A stretch of 64,000 bases of DNA from Eopsaltria australis (GCA_034509425.1 JAVTVJ010000294.1:434001-498000), one strand, 5' to 3'. Shown: positions 36,571 to 51,114, counted from the stretch's first letter. The notes: generated by a model not told the origin, from the letters alone. Made by a program: numbers and translations.

Positions 36571-39454
36571 AATGCTCTTTGACTCGCAGCTTTGCTTTTC
36601 CAAATATTTTTCCACTTTATTAATATTCTGTCTATTGAAATGTTGTTCAGGTTATCATAAGGTTTAGATTTTTTTTCCTACTATACAAAGTGTTTTTGCA
36701 GGATCTATTAAACTAATGTGGGAGGCAATGAGCACTGTGAAATAGCATGTTCCTTTAGAACTTCAGAAATGACAGAGAGAAGACAAACAAACCAAAAAAA
36801 CCACCTCCCTCTCATCTTTCCCCACAACAAATGTATGAAAAACCAAGGTCATCCATCTAGTTTCTCACAGGCTTTCAGCGTGCGTAGATCCCAGCATCCC
36901 TTTGTCCACATTGTGAACTGAGCTGTGGCTGTGACTCAGCTCTCTCTCGTTCTTATAATGAGAAGCTAACGGGGAGATGTGGCACAGACCTGTCCAAGTC
37001 CACACTGCACCAACCAGAGGGACAAAGTACTCTGAGAAATGCTGACTGTTTCCTTCATTCTCAAAGTGGTTAAGTAAAGAAAAGTGAAAACTCAAGAGTT
37101 TCTAGTTTGATTACTTCACAAAAGTTAAAATATTTTATTTGTGCCCAAGAATGATTTGTATCTTCTTAACACTACATATTACTCTATTCGGGTCTGCTGG
37201 TTTAGATCTCTGAGTGTAAGTGAAGGCCAGAACATCCTTCACAGAGAGCTGCTGTAACTGCTTTGTGTAGAAAATTGGCTCACAGAACTAAACATTGGCA
37301 AAAAGCCTAAAACAATGCTTGTCCATGGATAAAATCTATTAAGTGTAAAAGAATTATAGGTGAGAACAAAGCAAGGATCAGTGGTGCACTGTGAGCTTCT
37401 TTAAGATGAATATATATGAAGCTTTCATGAGAGAGCTGAAAAACTCATATTGCACAGAACGTGAGAAATGATGGCAATGAAACACTTTAAAGAAAATGTT
37501 TACTCAAGGGCACCACAGGATTGATGAAATGATCAAAATAAACAGGTGAAGTCAGATTTTTCTCATGTTTTTCTCAAAATCATTCTCATATGCCATGGGA
37601 AAGACTCTTCACCATCAAGAATTTAAAAAAAATAAATAAATAAAAGGAAAACAACAGCACACCACTGGAAGAAGAAGAAAGTTTGGAGTAAAATATTTTA
37701 TTTAAAATCCTTTATTAATACCATGGTAGGAATGTGCTATACCAGATGATGGTGTCTCTACTCAAATAGAGAAAAATATTGTCCCTTCAAATTACCCCAG
37801 TACAACATTACTAAACACTTAGAAGCATCACAGAAAAAGAGGTATAAGAGAGAATAATATGGGTGAAGAGAGTTCTACATCCAGTTTTTTCTGTGCTTTT
37901 TAAGAGTTTGAGAAATAAAATTACTAAAGTCATTGCTCAGAAATGTGGGGCACTCCTGCCAGTGAGTGAAGCTGTTCATGTGCACACTCTGCAATGGACA
38001 CCTCTACCTGCCTTCTGAGGAATTTCAAGCAGAGAGCTGTGCACTTAAATCTCAGAAAGAAATTCTGTTTCCTAATTCCAGCCATTTGGAATTGGGGTGG
38101 GAGGTGGTTTGAGGAATTAATTGAAAACTTGAACAAGCTGGTGACACCTATGTAGATCAATCAGAAAGACTGATGTTGACTTTACACTCAATGACGACTT
38201 GACACCTGTGAGACATTCTCAGTGCAATCAGCAGGCAGCTTGTCCCTTCTTTCAAACTAAACCTACAGATCATCCTACCTACAGTTGTTTGGATACAGCA
38301 AGGCTGGTGAGCTCTTCCATAAGACTGGAGGCATTTTTCATTCAAGGATTAAAAGAACCCATAAGATATCAACCGGTCTTGAAAATTGTCAAAATTAATA
38401 TTGTGATTGCTGGTGCAGAAGACTCAAGAATAAACTCACCAGTGGCAATATCAACTGCCAGTATAAACCAGACACAGGTACAATGACAACTGATAACAAA
38501 AACTCAAACCAGGGAAAAGAACTTTATGTGCTGTTTTATTTGCACAATTTAAATTACTGAGTAATATCAATAACTAATTTGTAATCCAGATTCCATGACG
38601 TCCAGGGAAATGCAACTGCCAGGAATGCAGTACAGATTATTAATCTGCATGTATTGGAAGTCTGTCTTCTGAGGAAAACTAATGAAGACTCACTTTGTGT
38701 AAAAGGCTACTATTGAAATCAGTATTTCCTTGTGACTCAGCAGCTTGCAAAATACCTGTTTGGTATCAAATCAGACAGGATAGTTCATCCAACTGGTCTT
38801 ATCCACTCTCTTGCTGATTCATGGCATGTCTTGGATAACTTCCTGCACACATGTCTTCCCAAAGATGGAGAAACCACTTTTTTTGCAATACTATATATAT
38901 ACATTGAATGATTAAAATGCCCCCTGCATAATGACATTAGTGCCAGCTACCTGATCATTCTACCAACATGATGAGGAGTGTTAACAGAAAAACAGCTAAA
39001 TAAATCAAGCTGACATGTTGCCCTGCTTCTGTACTGATTTCAAAGTGATGCTGTCACACATCACTGAGTGAAAAAAATCCAAACAAAGAACAATACACTC
39101 CTACATCAGTCAAATATTGTGACACAAACTGGAACAAGTCATAGAATTGAAAGCTAACATCAATCATGAGGACTTTCATTCTGGCCATTGCAAATACAAA
39201 AGAAAAAAAAAAAAGAACCCACATGATTTCTCTCAAAATCCAATTGTCATAATATGAATTTATATTTCTTGGATTTTTAAATTGTTTTTAATCTCAATCA
39301 TTTTTATGGGGAGCTTATATATATTCCCAATACCATAAGTGTTGATTGATTACTTGCTTCCCTAAAACAGTAATAATAATAAAATATAACAGTGACAACA
39401 CAATATACTATAATTAAATATACTCTATATACACATACATACCTGTATAGTGTT

Positions 39455-39472
39455 TATATATATATATATATA
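39455..39472. repeat. (TA)9 microsatellite
   Basis: This is a pure TA dinucleotide run. The preceding 40 bases (ACTCTATATACACATACATACC) are a degenerate TA/CA alternating stretch, probably part of the same decayed simple repeat. Confidence 0.9.
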
Positions 39473-41895
39473 AAGATGCATCTGCACAACTGAACCCCTG
39501 GTTTATGTATTTGTTGTCTTTAACTAAGCTGTTCTTCAAAATACTCTTGCCTACTTCTAGTCAGTCTTATGACAAAACAGCTATTGTAGAAAAATAAATA
39601 AGATATAAAATGAGGAGGATTAAGAGGCTATGCTCATACTCTGCATGAAGGTTCAGGAGTTTGAAAACATACAAGCAGATTTTTTGCCTGAGGATGTATC
39701 ACACATCTCTGAAAAAAAATTAGTCAAGTTTTACCTTAAAATTTGCCTAGGGACATAATAGTTAATTGAATCCATACATTAAGCCATCAACCTGTCTTAT
39801 TATTTAGTAAATTGAGAGGAAAGGAGAATAAATGTTTATGTGATGAAGAAACTGGGTTTTAACCCAAGAATAGGACAAATTCTTCACAGAGAATCATTAA
39901 ATCCAATAATTTTTCATAATGACAACTTATAAATTGCGGGATGTAATTAGAGGCACATATGAAAGGGAAGCATGAGAATCCAGAGAGATGAGCATTTGTT
40001 CACATCATTGGGACACAAGTACACAACAGAGAAGGTAACAGAGGGCAACAGTGCTAGGAGGGCTTAAATGACAAAAGCAATAAGCATGAAAATTTCCAGA
40101 AATATGAACACATTTGTCATGGAAAAAAAGCTGGGGAGATTATTAAACAGCAGGGTGAAAAGAGAGACTTACAGAAAGTGCTGGTGTTTACAGCAGGCTG
40201 AACATAACGGGGGGAAAAGACTCAGTCACTTGAAATGAGAGCAGTAGGGATTAAGTGAGCAGCGAGTTTGATAGATGCATCAGTGGGGCTTTGATCAAAC
40301 ATGAATTGAGAGTCAGCAATAAGCAGACAGATTTTGCCATCCCTGCTGGTTAAACAGTACTCACATACAAGGGTAACTGGCTGCATTCTGTGACACTACA
40401 TGTATAATAAATATTTACATATGGCCAAAGTTAAGGGACTTTTTTCTTAATGACACTACAACCCTATGTGCAGCCAGAATTCCTCGTTCATTCCCAGATT
40501 AGGATTTTTGTGTGTTTATGTAGACAAAACACTTTTTAATTTGGTCCTCCAATTAGAGGCATCATAGGGGTTCTGTGGTGCTCTCAATGCTCAGTAACCA
40601 CAGTGAGTGTTGGTCCCTCTCCACTGCAAATCCATATTAGTTTATCTTTTGGATTCTCACTCAGAGCTTTACCCACAGCTGCTGGCAGTGAACTCCCCAA
40701 GGTGTAGAGAGTCCCCCTGAGAGCATTCACCCCTGTTCTTGTGTGCAGTGCAATCATGGCAGGTGATTCGTGGCCTTACAGGACTCTGATGTGTTAATGC
40801 TACAATATGTATGCCAGTGAGTTCAGAAATATATACCATGCAAAATCCCTGTTAAATATCCATGCTGGCAGAGTATTGGCACTTTGCTTGCGCAGTGAGT
40901 TCCCCTAAACTCTTCTCAATATTTTTGCATCCCAATTTCATCATTTTTTTATCCCCTCAACTTCTGAGACTTTTTTTCAATCACAACAAAAATGTTCCCT
41001 CTCTGCCTGCCAGGAAAATGTATTTTCATCCTTCTTTGGGCAAAATACTATTTTTCTTTAAGAACATCAGCAATGAAAAAAAACCTGTCCTACAAATCAT
41101 CTGAGACTTACAGGCTCATCTCATGGACTGACTGCACTGAAATCATTGAAGGTCACCACAGGATTAATATGGATAAATTAAATTGGTAATAGCAATGCAA
41201 AAATGGATTGAGATATTGTAGAGCTGGGCAGGGAGATGGAGGGAAAGGATGAAGCTCTTAATTATTTTTCAGTTTGAGGGAAAAAGAAGTGCCATGATGT
41301 ATAACAATGTTATTTTTACACAGGAGAGAAAATCGGTTTGTTCTAGGAGTTTAAACTGCTTGTATGAAATAAATTTATGAGCATGGACAGTGTACAGATC
41401 TTTCACCTGGTTTAAGGAAGAGGTGTGACTGTATTAGCAACAATCTGGAGTGGTCTGGGGTAGGGATAGGGTACCAGCCTTTCCCAGTCTCTTCTTTGGG
41501 ATTTGTTGGGCAGGTTTCTCCAAACATGGCAGAAGCTAAAGATCTCACAGTAAAAATTTCACCTTTCTGAAATGACCATAAAAACAGCCAGGACCACATG
41601 GATATCCTTGGTGGCCTTACAGAAGAGACTGTCACCATGTAAATACAGCCTTCATATGGCATCAAAGAATTCACACTGAAGCTGTGCTTTGAGACCCAAA
41701 TTCCAACAAAACCAGAATCCTCTGGGGCCATTTGCTAGAGCCAGGAGTCTTCTGGTGAAATAAATTCCTTGGACTAAATCTTAGCAGACCTACTGCTGTT
41801 CAGTCAGAAAAGAGAACTGGTAAGTATCAGTTCATGTGATGTTACCTGAAAATTGCATCTGACGCCTCTCATTCAAAGAGGGATTAATAGATGAT

Positions 41896-41934
41896 GAAGT
41901 GAAAAATCCAGATGACTGGATTTTTATCCACTTC
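41896..41934. repeat. Bulged hairpin, 10 bp + 6 bp
   Basis: AAAAATCCAG (41902-41911) pairs with CTGGATTTTT (41916-41925) around the loop ATGA. Directly outside, GAAGTG (41896-41901) pairs with CACTTC (41929-41934) across a three-base ATC bulge. That is 16 pairs in 39 bases. It resembles a compact RNA stem-loop, but no transcription signal or gene is visible around it. Confidence 0.9.
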
Positions 41935-44309
41935 TGCCTGGTTTTTCATATTCATATTAGGAATCGACTGCAAAATTTTGTATTAATCACATTTTGCTAA
42001 AAAGGTATGACATGTCTTTGACTTCTAAAATAAAACCAAGACTCCTTTAATCCAAGTACTTCTTTTTAAAGTACCCCATAATCTGTGAAAATAGCTATTC
42101 TTCAAATCTCTTATTTGCAGAGTACATTTTAATTCCTAAAACTCTTAAGATCAGCCACATTTCTGTCACTGTAATCACACAGCAGGCTGGCAATGGAACT
42201 GCTGGTCCAGTGAGAAGCCCCAGCCTGGATGAGGGTGCTGCTGAATTGCAGGGAGAATGAATCTCTGCCATATAAGAGGATAAGAGCAAGATGGAAAAAA
42301 CTGAGAACATTAGCTGTGATCCCATATTAGGGGCTGAGGAATCAGGAACTGAGGCAGTGTCTCCATGACAAGACAGTTCCTCAGCTGGACCTAATTGCTC
42401 ATGATAAATCCTACTTTTCTGTCTGGTGTTGTCATAGGGGCCAGGCAGGGCCCAGAGGAAAACCAGCCCATTTGGGCATCTAGGAAAGGCACATCAGGGC
42501 ATGAGCTACAGGAAAAGGTGAAGAATGTTTCTTTCTGTGGGAAAGATAAGGTCTGCTGGCAAGGATTGGTCTGTTATCAGCATGGCTGTTGCTGGATTTG
42601 TTCTTCTTTGCCAAAACGTAAATATCTTGCATTAAAGACATCTTTGTTCAGACCTCCCAACCACGTCATAAACAAGGTCATCCAAAAAAACAATTCCTCT
42701 GCTGTAGCAGCATCATGTCTGCATTTCTTTTTTTTTTAACCCCTGGCTTCAGATCTCTTAGGAGGGAAAACATTGCATTTAGTGCTGGATGTCCCTGGGG
42801 GCAGACGTGTGGTGTGTGTATCAGGATGGTCATCCCAGGTGCTTCCCCAGCATATATAGGGGAGTTCAGTGCATAATTTCAGCAATCCATATATGACTCT
42901 TACTTTAAAATCCTTTTTATTTTTACTGGTTCCCAAAATGCTATCTGCTTTCCAAACCATGGGTTTGTTTTGATTAGTTAATTTTTTTTACCTTGATAGT
43001 GAGACACCAATCTATATTTGTGTGACTTCTTGGTTGGATTATTGACATTTTCCTTTCACTGTCTAGTTTTAATTATGTAACCAAGCCACATTCAAGGTTT
43101 CACTCATTCCAAATTTGTCTGTTGCCACATTTCCCTGATTGTGCATGCATTGTACAGAATTCTATTAAACACTCCATTGATTTTAAAATCCCTATGTTAG
43201 CATTTAAAAGTTTATGTGCTCTAGCTTGCTGGGACTCAACAGAATTTTAAGATCATAAATTTATCTTTTTATATTTTTTCCTGTTTTCATTTCAATCCAG
43301 AGTCTCTTACAGTCAATCTAAATGCTTTGGATATTTATACCTAATCTTCAGAAATCACCCTCAAAAGCTGCTGAGAAAATTGAGTCCAGATTAACGGTGA
43401 ATTTAGTTTTCTTTTCAAACACACATGCTAATACACCAAGCCTGTAGGAATGGAAGTTGTCTGAATAGAAGCAATGGAGGTAGTTGAATTTTCTATCAAA
43501 ACAGATGTCCAAATACCTTCACCACCCCACAGTGGAAACAAGGGTTGTTGAATGAGATCTCAATAGTTATTTTTGACTTTATTCTGAGTGCATTCAGCAT
43601 GTTCTCTCTCTGTTGGCTGACACAGTGCCCCAGGTCTTCAGGAATAAAACTGCATTCGTGATGTGTCCAAACCCAAGATGAAAAACAGGAGAATGATTAG
43701 GAGAATGTTTTTCTGTCCCTTTCTAGTGCCAGTGCCCAGTGTCACACTGGTGTTATTGGTGTGATGCAAGAAGCAAAAGTAGTTTAAAGATTTCAAGATA
43801 ATGAAGCAAGTATGTACAAATCAAATATTAATATGAAAAGAGAACAATTAGTCATGCAGAAAAAAATATCCTAAAATATTCAGCTAAGAAGAAACATTTA
43901 GAAAAAAATCAGTTGTCCCAAAAGTCAGGGTGTGAAGGGAATAATGGGATAAGAAAAAAAATAACCGGATATTGAGAGATAGTTTCCAGCTTATAAATAT
44001 AAAAACATGGACATTTGCTTAAAGTTAATATCAGGTGTGCAGAGGTTGGAGGCAAAGCATTAGAAAGATCATGAATAATGTGTGAAAATGCTTATTCTGA
44101 TTTATATAAATCACATATGGGAGCAACTCTATAAACTCTCAGGTCCAAGTCAGAGGAGATTTCAGTGAAACTCAAAACTCCAAACCCAGTCAAATTAGGA
44201 GCACCATGGAAAGAAGAGACTGAAGAGATGTTATTTTTTCAAAGGTAAGCATATCATATCACATAATTCTGTACAGTTGCCATGGGGAGGGATGAATAAG
44301 AGGATAATA

Positions 44310-44338
44310 AATCAGTAAATTAAGTAATCAGTAAATTA
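44310..44338. repeat. 13-bp direct repeat, period 16
   Basis: AATCAGTAAATTA occurs at 44310-44322 and at 44326-44338 with AGT between them. This is a simple short tandem duplication in AT-rich sequence. Confidence 0.9.
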
Positions 44339-47300
44339 GGCATGTATTGGAGCCATAGGAGTCTCAGCCAACTCGGGGATGGATTTATTGCAGCATCAAA
44401 CGTGTAAGCATAGAGTTCTGAAGACTTCCAGGTCAAAAGGTAAAACAACAGGTGATAGGATTCAGGCTAAGACAAAGCACTGGCTGTGTTGGCACAAAGC
44501 AAATGTGAATAATCTATCACATACTGTCCATTACCTACCATAACTGGATGACTATAAAAGTTAAGCAAGAAAAACAAAAATGAAACCAAAAAAACCCCAA
44601 ACAGATGAGGAATGGACAAGACAGTAGTAAGAGAGGGACATAGAAAATAATTATTTTCATTTTTTTATTAGACTAAAATTTTATCTAGATCTCTAAAATG
44701 GAAAACAAAACAAAAGAAAGTGCAATAATTGTCATCAAATTTATTTTAGTATTTCAAAGCAAAGTGAGATGTAATGTTGCATTTGGGAGGCAGTCAATAG
44801 ACAATTTTTAACCACTAAATATCCAAATCATTTTCCATATAAAATATTTTTGCCAAAGATGATATTAATTAATCATTTACTGTTCTAAAAAGAAAGGTTT
44901 GAAAATTGGGATATTAGACCCTCAGGTTTTGACTATTATAAAGGACAGACTGATGTCTATATACAAACACTGGCTTCAGGCAGTCTACTGGGCAACCTAG
45001 TAGAAAAATGGCATTTTTGATGCATTTCGAAGTAGAGAAGGAAGTGATATGTTAAGAACTGAGACTCAGGCCACCAAGGCACACATTATTGGCAGTGGTG
45101 AAGCTGCACACTGTGAAGGTTTAGGCAGCAGATAGGTTTGCTGAGCTCTGGCATCTAACTTGCAGGCTGTACATTCTATAAACCATAAATGAAATGTTTT
45201 ATAGGAGGTAGTGATTAGAAATTATGGGTTTAGAAGTTAATTTTATTTCATTAGATGGAAATTTGAATTTAAAAATCATTTTACCTTAAAAACTGATGCT
45301 GACAAGAGTGTTCTAAATGATAAAGTTTGTCCCTTTCATTTATAAGAAGCAAAATACTTTCAGTTTACAAAGATTGGACTGAAAACTCAAAAAAAAAAAG
45401 AACAAGAAAATCAAAAGTACATAATTCTCCCAGGAAAAGAAAGGTTTTCTATTCAACTCTTGAAAACATTCCATTATTAAAGGAACTATGAAATTAACAT
45501 GCTGTTTTATGTCTCATCAGTAATTGTAAAATTCAGTAAAAGACCTTGTTCCTACAGATTGCATTTTCAAGACAAAAAGAAAACCACTGCAAATCTTATT
45601 TCGAGTGCTACCATGAACCAGTTTTAAAGATTTGATTATGCTAGTAGTACAGTGAAAAATTATTTGAACATCTCTGAAGATGTGGGTGATTTTTTCAACA
45701 GGTTTCCCTCTGCTCAATTTTTAATAGAAAAATATTATATTCCAGTAAATAAAGCAGTATTTCAGAAAGATAGATAGCTCCTTCCCTGGATTTCTCCAAA
45801 ACACACCTTCAGGAGACCCTGAGGATCCCTGCCCTTAACACACACTCTCTGGGTTCCCACCAGAGCTACTTGCCAAACATGACATCCTGCAGCTGTAAAC
45901 TAAAAACAGCCTTAGGAGGATTAGTCCATAAATGTGGACAGTAGGGTAAACAGAGGGGGAGAGGTGCCTGCTCTCCTCAGTCAGTGCCTCATTTTGACAG
46001 CCAACCAATAAATCCTACAGGACTTGTCATCATGCAAAAACCTACTAATGGTACCAAAACCAGGATAATGCCTTATATAATTACAAGAAGCCCACCAGCA
46101 CCACAACAGCTCAGCTACCATCCATACACATTCATCCAAACAGAAATTACCCCAAATTTGGAAAGCACAATAGGATTTCACCACATGAAAGCCACAAAGA
46201 CATTCTTCCTATCTTGTCCCAGAACTATTGCAGAATATTTCAAGATCCCTGTTCCACAAACCAGATAAACACATCTCTAAATCAAAGCACCAGAACAGTT
46301 CCTTGCAGTGAGTGAGGTGGTTAAGGGACTTCTGAGATTTTCTGCTTAAGGCACCACTGCTAGAAGATTTGGGTGGGTATCATACCTAGTTTGTTGAAAA
46401 GGCAATGTATCTCATAATATCATTAACTTCTGCCGCTTCTGCCTCTGATGGTGAAGTTATGGGATGGACATGTTCGTCCTCAAAATTTCATAAGCTGATA
46501 ATATGCTCAGCAGAGGATTGTAAAGAGTTTGATAAAAACCTCGTGTTCCCAGCTACCAAAGTTCCAAGAGCCATAGGACAGATTTATTAGGGACAGCTTC
46601 ATTGTCCAGTTACTACACCCAATAATTGTACATTTTCAATGGTCAGGAAAAATTGCATTTTTTTTCCAGGTTTCACCCCCACCAGTATCTCCAGCCCTGC
46701 CAAAACCTGTGGTGTGCATTCAAAAGCTTATTTATTTACGCATATGGCTTGCATATCTCAAGGCTAGATGCATAAATTTTTAGGAGTTGACATGCTCTTT
46801 AGGGAAAAATGTTCCCCTTCTGAATTATTCTATTCACTCTGCAGCTATCCACTGCTACCCCTTGTTTATCTGCTCATTACTGTGACTGAAAATGAGTTTG
46901 TCAGAAGAAATATAATTTAAAGAATGAGAACATGAACATAGAGGGCATCTTGATAACTCAGCAAATATGCAAGGGTTTTTTTTAACCCAGAGATAAGCCT
47001 TTTTCTCCTAGCATTCTTTTAAAAAGGGGTATTTTTAAAAGCTTTTGTGGAAAAAAAACCATCAGAATAAATTTTACACAAATGCTCTGTAAGCTGCTTT
47101 GCCTTGTTGTACATGGGCTTTTTGCCTTCTCTGTAAACAAAAAAAGATCATTGGGATGATCACTATGAAAAGGCTGAGTATTTTACAATTTTAACCTGAA
47201 GTGGGAGTCAAATAATTCATTACTTTGGAAAATTTCTAAGTCCCATCACAAATTCTAACAAATCAAAACCTTTGCAAATCTCAATTGATTTGTGGTGGAG

Positions 47301-48746
47301 AAGGGGGAATGACACAGAAGATCATGCTCTGGCTTAAATTATGCTGAATTGCACCCAGAAACAAATAGAAGTGTGTTTATTCTGTTCATGGCACCCAGCT
47401 CCATTGAGCAATCAGAGCCACCGTCTCCTTCCTCAGCTGAAATTTGCAACTGATCTTCACACAGAACCCAAAAAATCATCTCTCTTCAATTTTCTGACCA
47501 ACATATTAAGAAAGAAGACACTTTTTCTCGCTCCTGTCTTGCATTATGTTTCTGCAGCTCTTGTCCCTGTCTAGACCAGCTTGTCCCTTTGGTAAAACCA
47601 GGAGATTCCCATATAAAGTTCAGGGCAAATACATTGGTCGTTTCCATTCCATCTATTTTACAGCAACCCCTGGATACCTGCATTTATTCCAATGACTCAT
47701 TCATTTGCAAAAATTTTGTTACCCTCACATTAAATGGATTACATGTGCCAGCAGCATGTCTGCTGACACTCTCCTCAGGCTACCAGCCAAGAAAATGATA
47801 GTTTAAGTGGTTAAATTCCCTTTCCTATAGACACCTGTGTCACAAGAGAGAAGGTATGGATGGGTAGTATGAAAAAATACGTGGTTTGCAATTTAAAAGT
47901 TTGCAGCGACCTGTGTGTCTGAAGCTGTTAGAGATCAGCCCTATTCTTAGGACAGACAATCCCAAATTTGCCAACTAAAAGAGATCCTCATGTCTAAACT
48001 GTTGCAACACTAAACCAATTGGTCTAAGACATACTACTGGCTGAGAGGGGCTCACTTCCACACCTGACTGATAATCTTTGCTTTCCTGAATTTACAAATC
48101 CAAAGGAGAAGATCTTTAAAAAAGGGTTGGTGGCTCTAACTGTGTCAGTCTGAGTTGAATTTAAGTGTGTGAAGTCTGTCTCGGGTTTTTTTGGCCTTTG
48201 TGTTTGTTTATCTTTCTACATTTCTGCTGCCAATTTCATGCCTGACCAGACAAACTCACAGAAGTTTTTTGTGGTAAGGTAAGGTAAGTCAATAAACAGA
48301 CAAGTTAAGAGGAAAACACGCTCTAAATGGTACTTTCTTTTCCTCTGGCTTCATTATCCCAGTGCTCCCCTCAGCTCCCAGACTGTGCTGACTGTGATGT
48401 TCCTTGTCGCACAAACAGACTATAAAATCCTTTAGGCTAGGACCTTTCTTTCCCTCGTTTTCTAAAACCATTAGCCAGACCAGCAGCACTACATAAATGC
48501 AACAAAATAATGATTATGGATGATAATAAAGACTAAAAATTCATATCCACTGAAGACATGGGGCCAGGAGATATTCACAGCTTCCCAATTCGACTCAGAA
48601 AGATGAAAAGAAGATGTAGCAATAGAGTAAAGCCAAGCAGAGAGTCAAGAATGGGGAAAGAGCAACAATAACAACAAAAGGAAAAACAACGACAAGTTCA
48701 AGGAATCCCTGGAGAACTGCAGCTTTTGAAGTCCCCTGCATGCACT

Positions 48747-48905
48747 CGCAGCGAGGAGCCCGTGACAGCTGCTGCCGTGTGTTTGATGCCCTCCCAGCTC
48801 CAGTTCTGTCATTTCCCCAGCTCTGCTGTCATCAGGCAGCACAGAAATAGAGCGTGTGTTACCCCAGGTCCCATCCCCGCTCCGCGCAGAGTCAAAGCCT
48901 ATTCG
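48747..48905. other. Local CpG cluster / GC-richer patch
   Basis: Nine CpG dinucleotides fall in about 160 bases, including TCCGCGCAGAG at 48881, while kilobases on either side have very few. It is too short for a CpG island by the usual 200-500 bp criteria, but it stands out. A frame is open on each strand (48726-48908 + and 48645-48842 -) with no recognisable protein. It could be an unmethylated enhancer or promoter core, a short exon, or the remnant of a GC-rich element. Confidence 0.45.
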
Positions 48906-49397
48906 TAGATCAGAGCTGTTTCAAATACAATATGAAGAAACAGACACGCTGTCAAAGTAGGATTCTGGGCTTTTACCCTTGCTTTGCTGATGTTGTAGGA
49001 ATTGGGTTTCAGATGAAAAACATTTTTAGTTAAGAAAATGAAGAAAAAAATCCAATTTAAAGTGCAGATTCTGCAACTTGGAGATATTAAGTGACTTATT
49101 TTATTTTTACTACGTTGCTCAGGTTTAAAAAGAGAAAAACAATCTGTAGAAATGAAAAGCGCACTACAATATCTCATAAATGTCTTTATGTCTTGTCTGT
49201 ATTGTTGGATTGACTGTTACCAGATAAAGAATTATATTTTCACTCTAATTATTCTTTTCATCTTCTCACATCTCACTGGCTGGCTTCTATTTTATACACG
49301 GATGGGGTAAGAGTTTTTGGATTATTTATTGTTATTGCCTGGCCAGATGTGCTCCTCTTCCTCTTCCATTCTACCTTTAAAGCTCAAAGAGTGATTT

Positions 49398-49417
49398 AAA
49401 AAAAAAAAAAAAAAAAA
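49398..49417. repeat. Poly(A) run of 20
   Basis: Twenty consecutive A follow AAAGAGTGATTT. The 200 bases upstream contain no recognisable mRNA, SINE or LINE sequence, so I treat it as a homopolymer and not as a retroposon tail. Confidence 0.9.
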
Positions 49418-50310
49418 TGGGAGAGATTGCTGGAGTGGGTTTTTGCTTCTTTTGTTTTCCCCCCAAAACTAGATGCCTCCTGGAAGGCAAATTTTAGATT
49501 TGTAAACATTGAAGAAAGACAAAATCTGTATACTCCTTTCCATCCGTCAATGAGTTTCTGAGCTACCAACCACTAACAGTGACATTCTCCTGTAAATGTT
49601 TTATTGGTAAGTAAATGCTCATTATAGATGAGATTTTCTTTTTATTATTTTCATATGAAAACTATTTCACATTTAGCAGTCACACATGTCCAGAAATTCT
49701 CAATTTAAAGGAACAAATGCCTTTCCAGCACATTTAGAATGCAAAAATTAGAGATTTGGGAGTTACAAAAAAATCCAAACAGTCTAATGCCTGCTGCAAG
49801 TTCTGAAAAACGTCCTCTCTAAAACCAAGACATTTTCATTGCATTAAAAATGTTAGCAAAGCTCTAGTATTTTAAGACTTTGGTTTGTAGGTTGTTAAGA
49901 AATATGCCTACCTATATAAGCAAACCCGGTAGTACAAATCAAGCAAGTGCAACATTAACCAAACTGGGAACTTATACTGAGCATTGAACACATAGGAAAG
50001 GACAATCTCTAGGCAAAACAAATAACTCTTTTAAATATTTTTCTATGTATAACCAAAGAATCATGAGATTAATAAAAAACCAACAAAGTATCTACAGGGC
50101 TTATGTCCCCATGAAAATACATCTCAGAGAGTCTAATTTCTTTTGTTATTACAAAAGCAGTTGTTATTAAACAATTGCAATCTGATTTTATGTTTTCAAG
50201 AGGAGTACTTATGTACAAAGAGAGAGCTGCAGAGCTCTTGTTAGCTTTGCTGAATTGTGCATGCATAATACATAATGGCTGGAAGTGAAACAGAACTGCT
50301 AAACAAAACA

Positions 50311-50352
50311 GGTGAGAAAGAGATGGAAAGAGAGAAGGGAGAGAGAAAAAGA
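50311..50352. repeat. Purine-rich GA tract
   Basis: About 42 bases are almost entirely A and G, in repeated GAGA/GGAGAGAGA words with a single T. Such homopurine tracts can form triplex (H-DNA) or bind GAGA-type proteins. Here it is most simply a degenerate simple repeat. Confidence 0.8.
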
Positions 50353-50383
50353 CTAAAGTGTCCTTAAAGCTATATCAAAAGCC

Positions 50384-50384
50384 T

Positions 50385-50428
<44 letters not shown>
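50384..50428. repeat. (TA)n microsatellite with ACAT interruptions
   Basis: About 45 bases of TA/AT alternate with three TACATA interruptions. It directly follows a purine-rich tract (50311-50352). TA runs of this length can extrude cruciforms and are prone to slippage. Confidence 0.92.
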
Positions 50429-51114
50429 TAACATGTCATGCTCTTGGCTGTAACAAAGTTTTGAGTTGCTAAAGGCAGGTTTAAGAAAAAAAAAATCTTA
50501 GTAATATATCCCCCTTCTCCTCTTAGCAGAAAAGAAATTCTGATATTCCACATTATGCTACTGGTTCTTTTCATCAGGTATTCACAGAGATATTCTAGAA
50601 AAATTGCCAAAGTGTTTCTTTTCTTCCCTAGTCCTTTATTCATCTTTATTTTCTGCCCAGCATTCTAAGTTCTAATTCCCAATCAGGCAGAGACTCCTGC
50701 AAAACAGATGTTCTTGAGAGACAAGATAATATCCTTCCTATCCAAAACTTTACTTATTTTTATTTTTTTTTTCCTATTTTATTTCTATCCAGATGCTTAC
50801 AAATTCTTGAACAGGACACAGTTCTCCTCTAACATTCCTACTGGTAATCAGTCTATACTGCCCTAGAACTAGCATCCACCAGTCTTGTCCTCCTCTGTGC
50901 TGCTCTTTCCACCATTTTCTGAATTGGAAAGGAAACACTGGTGGATCAGATTACCTTGAGAAGGACAGACACATGATATCATGGGCAGTCATTAAGAGAC
51001 ATTGGAAAGATATATTTCACCCTGTCCCATTGAGACTAGGGAACTCACTGGAGACAGACAAACATGAGACCCTGGTTGTTCTGGAATGGATTCTTATTTT
51101 TCCTTTAAAATAGT

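Larger units (their letters stand above)
36571..48700. other. No gene recognised; non-coding DNA
   Basis: Twelve kilobases with only the hairpin at 41896, the TA run at 39455, the direct repeat at 44310 and short A-runs. Frames at 41375-41731 - (118 codons), 42395-42739 + (114 codons) and 45984-46268 + (94 codons) were read and not recognised. The last is C- and A-rich with little T on its sense strand, a mitochondrial-like skew, but it matches no mitochondrial protein that I recognise. Confidence 0.7.

Noticed and set aside
45984..46268. Nuclear copy of mitochondrial DNA, suggested by C/A-rich skew and a Thr/Pro/Ile-rich frame
   Set aside because: The translated frame matches no mitochondrial protein that I recognise, and the skew extends only a few hundred bases.
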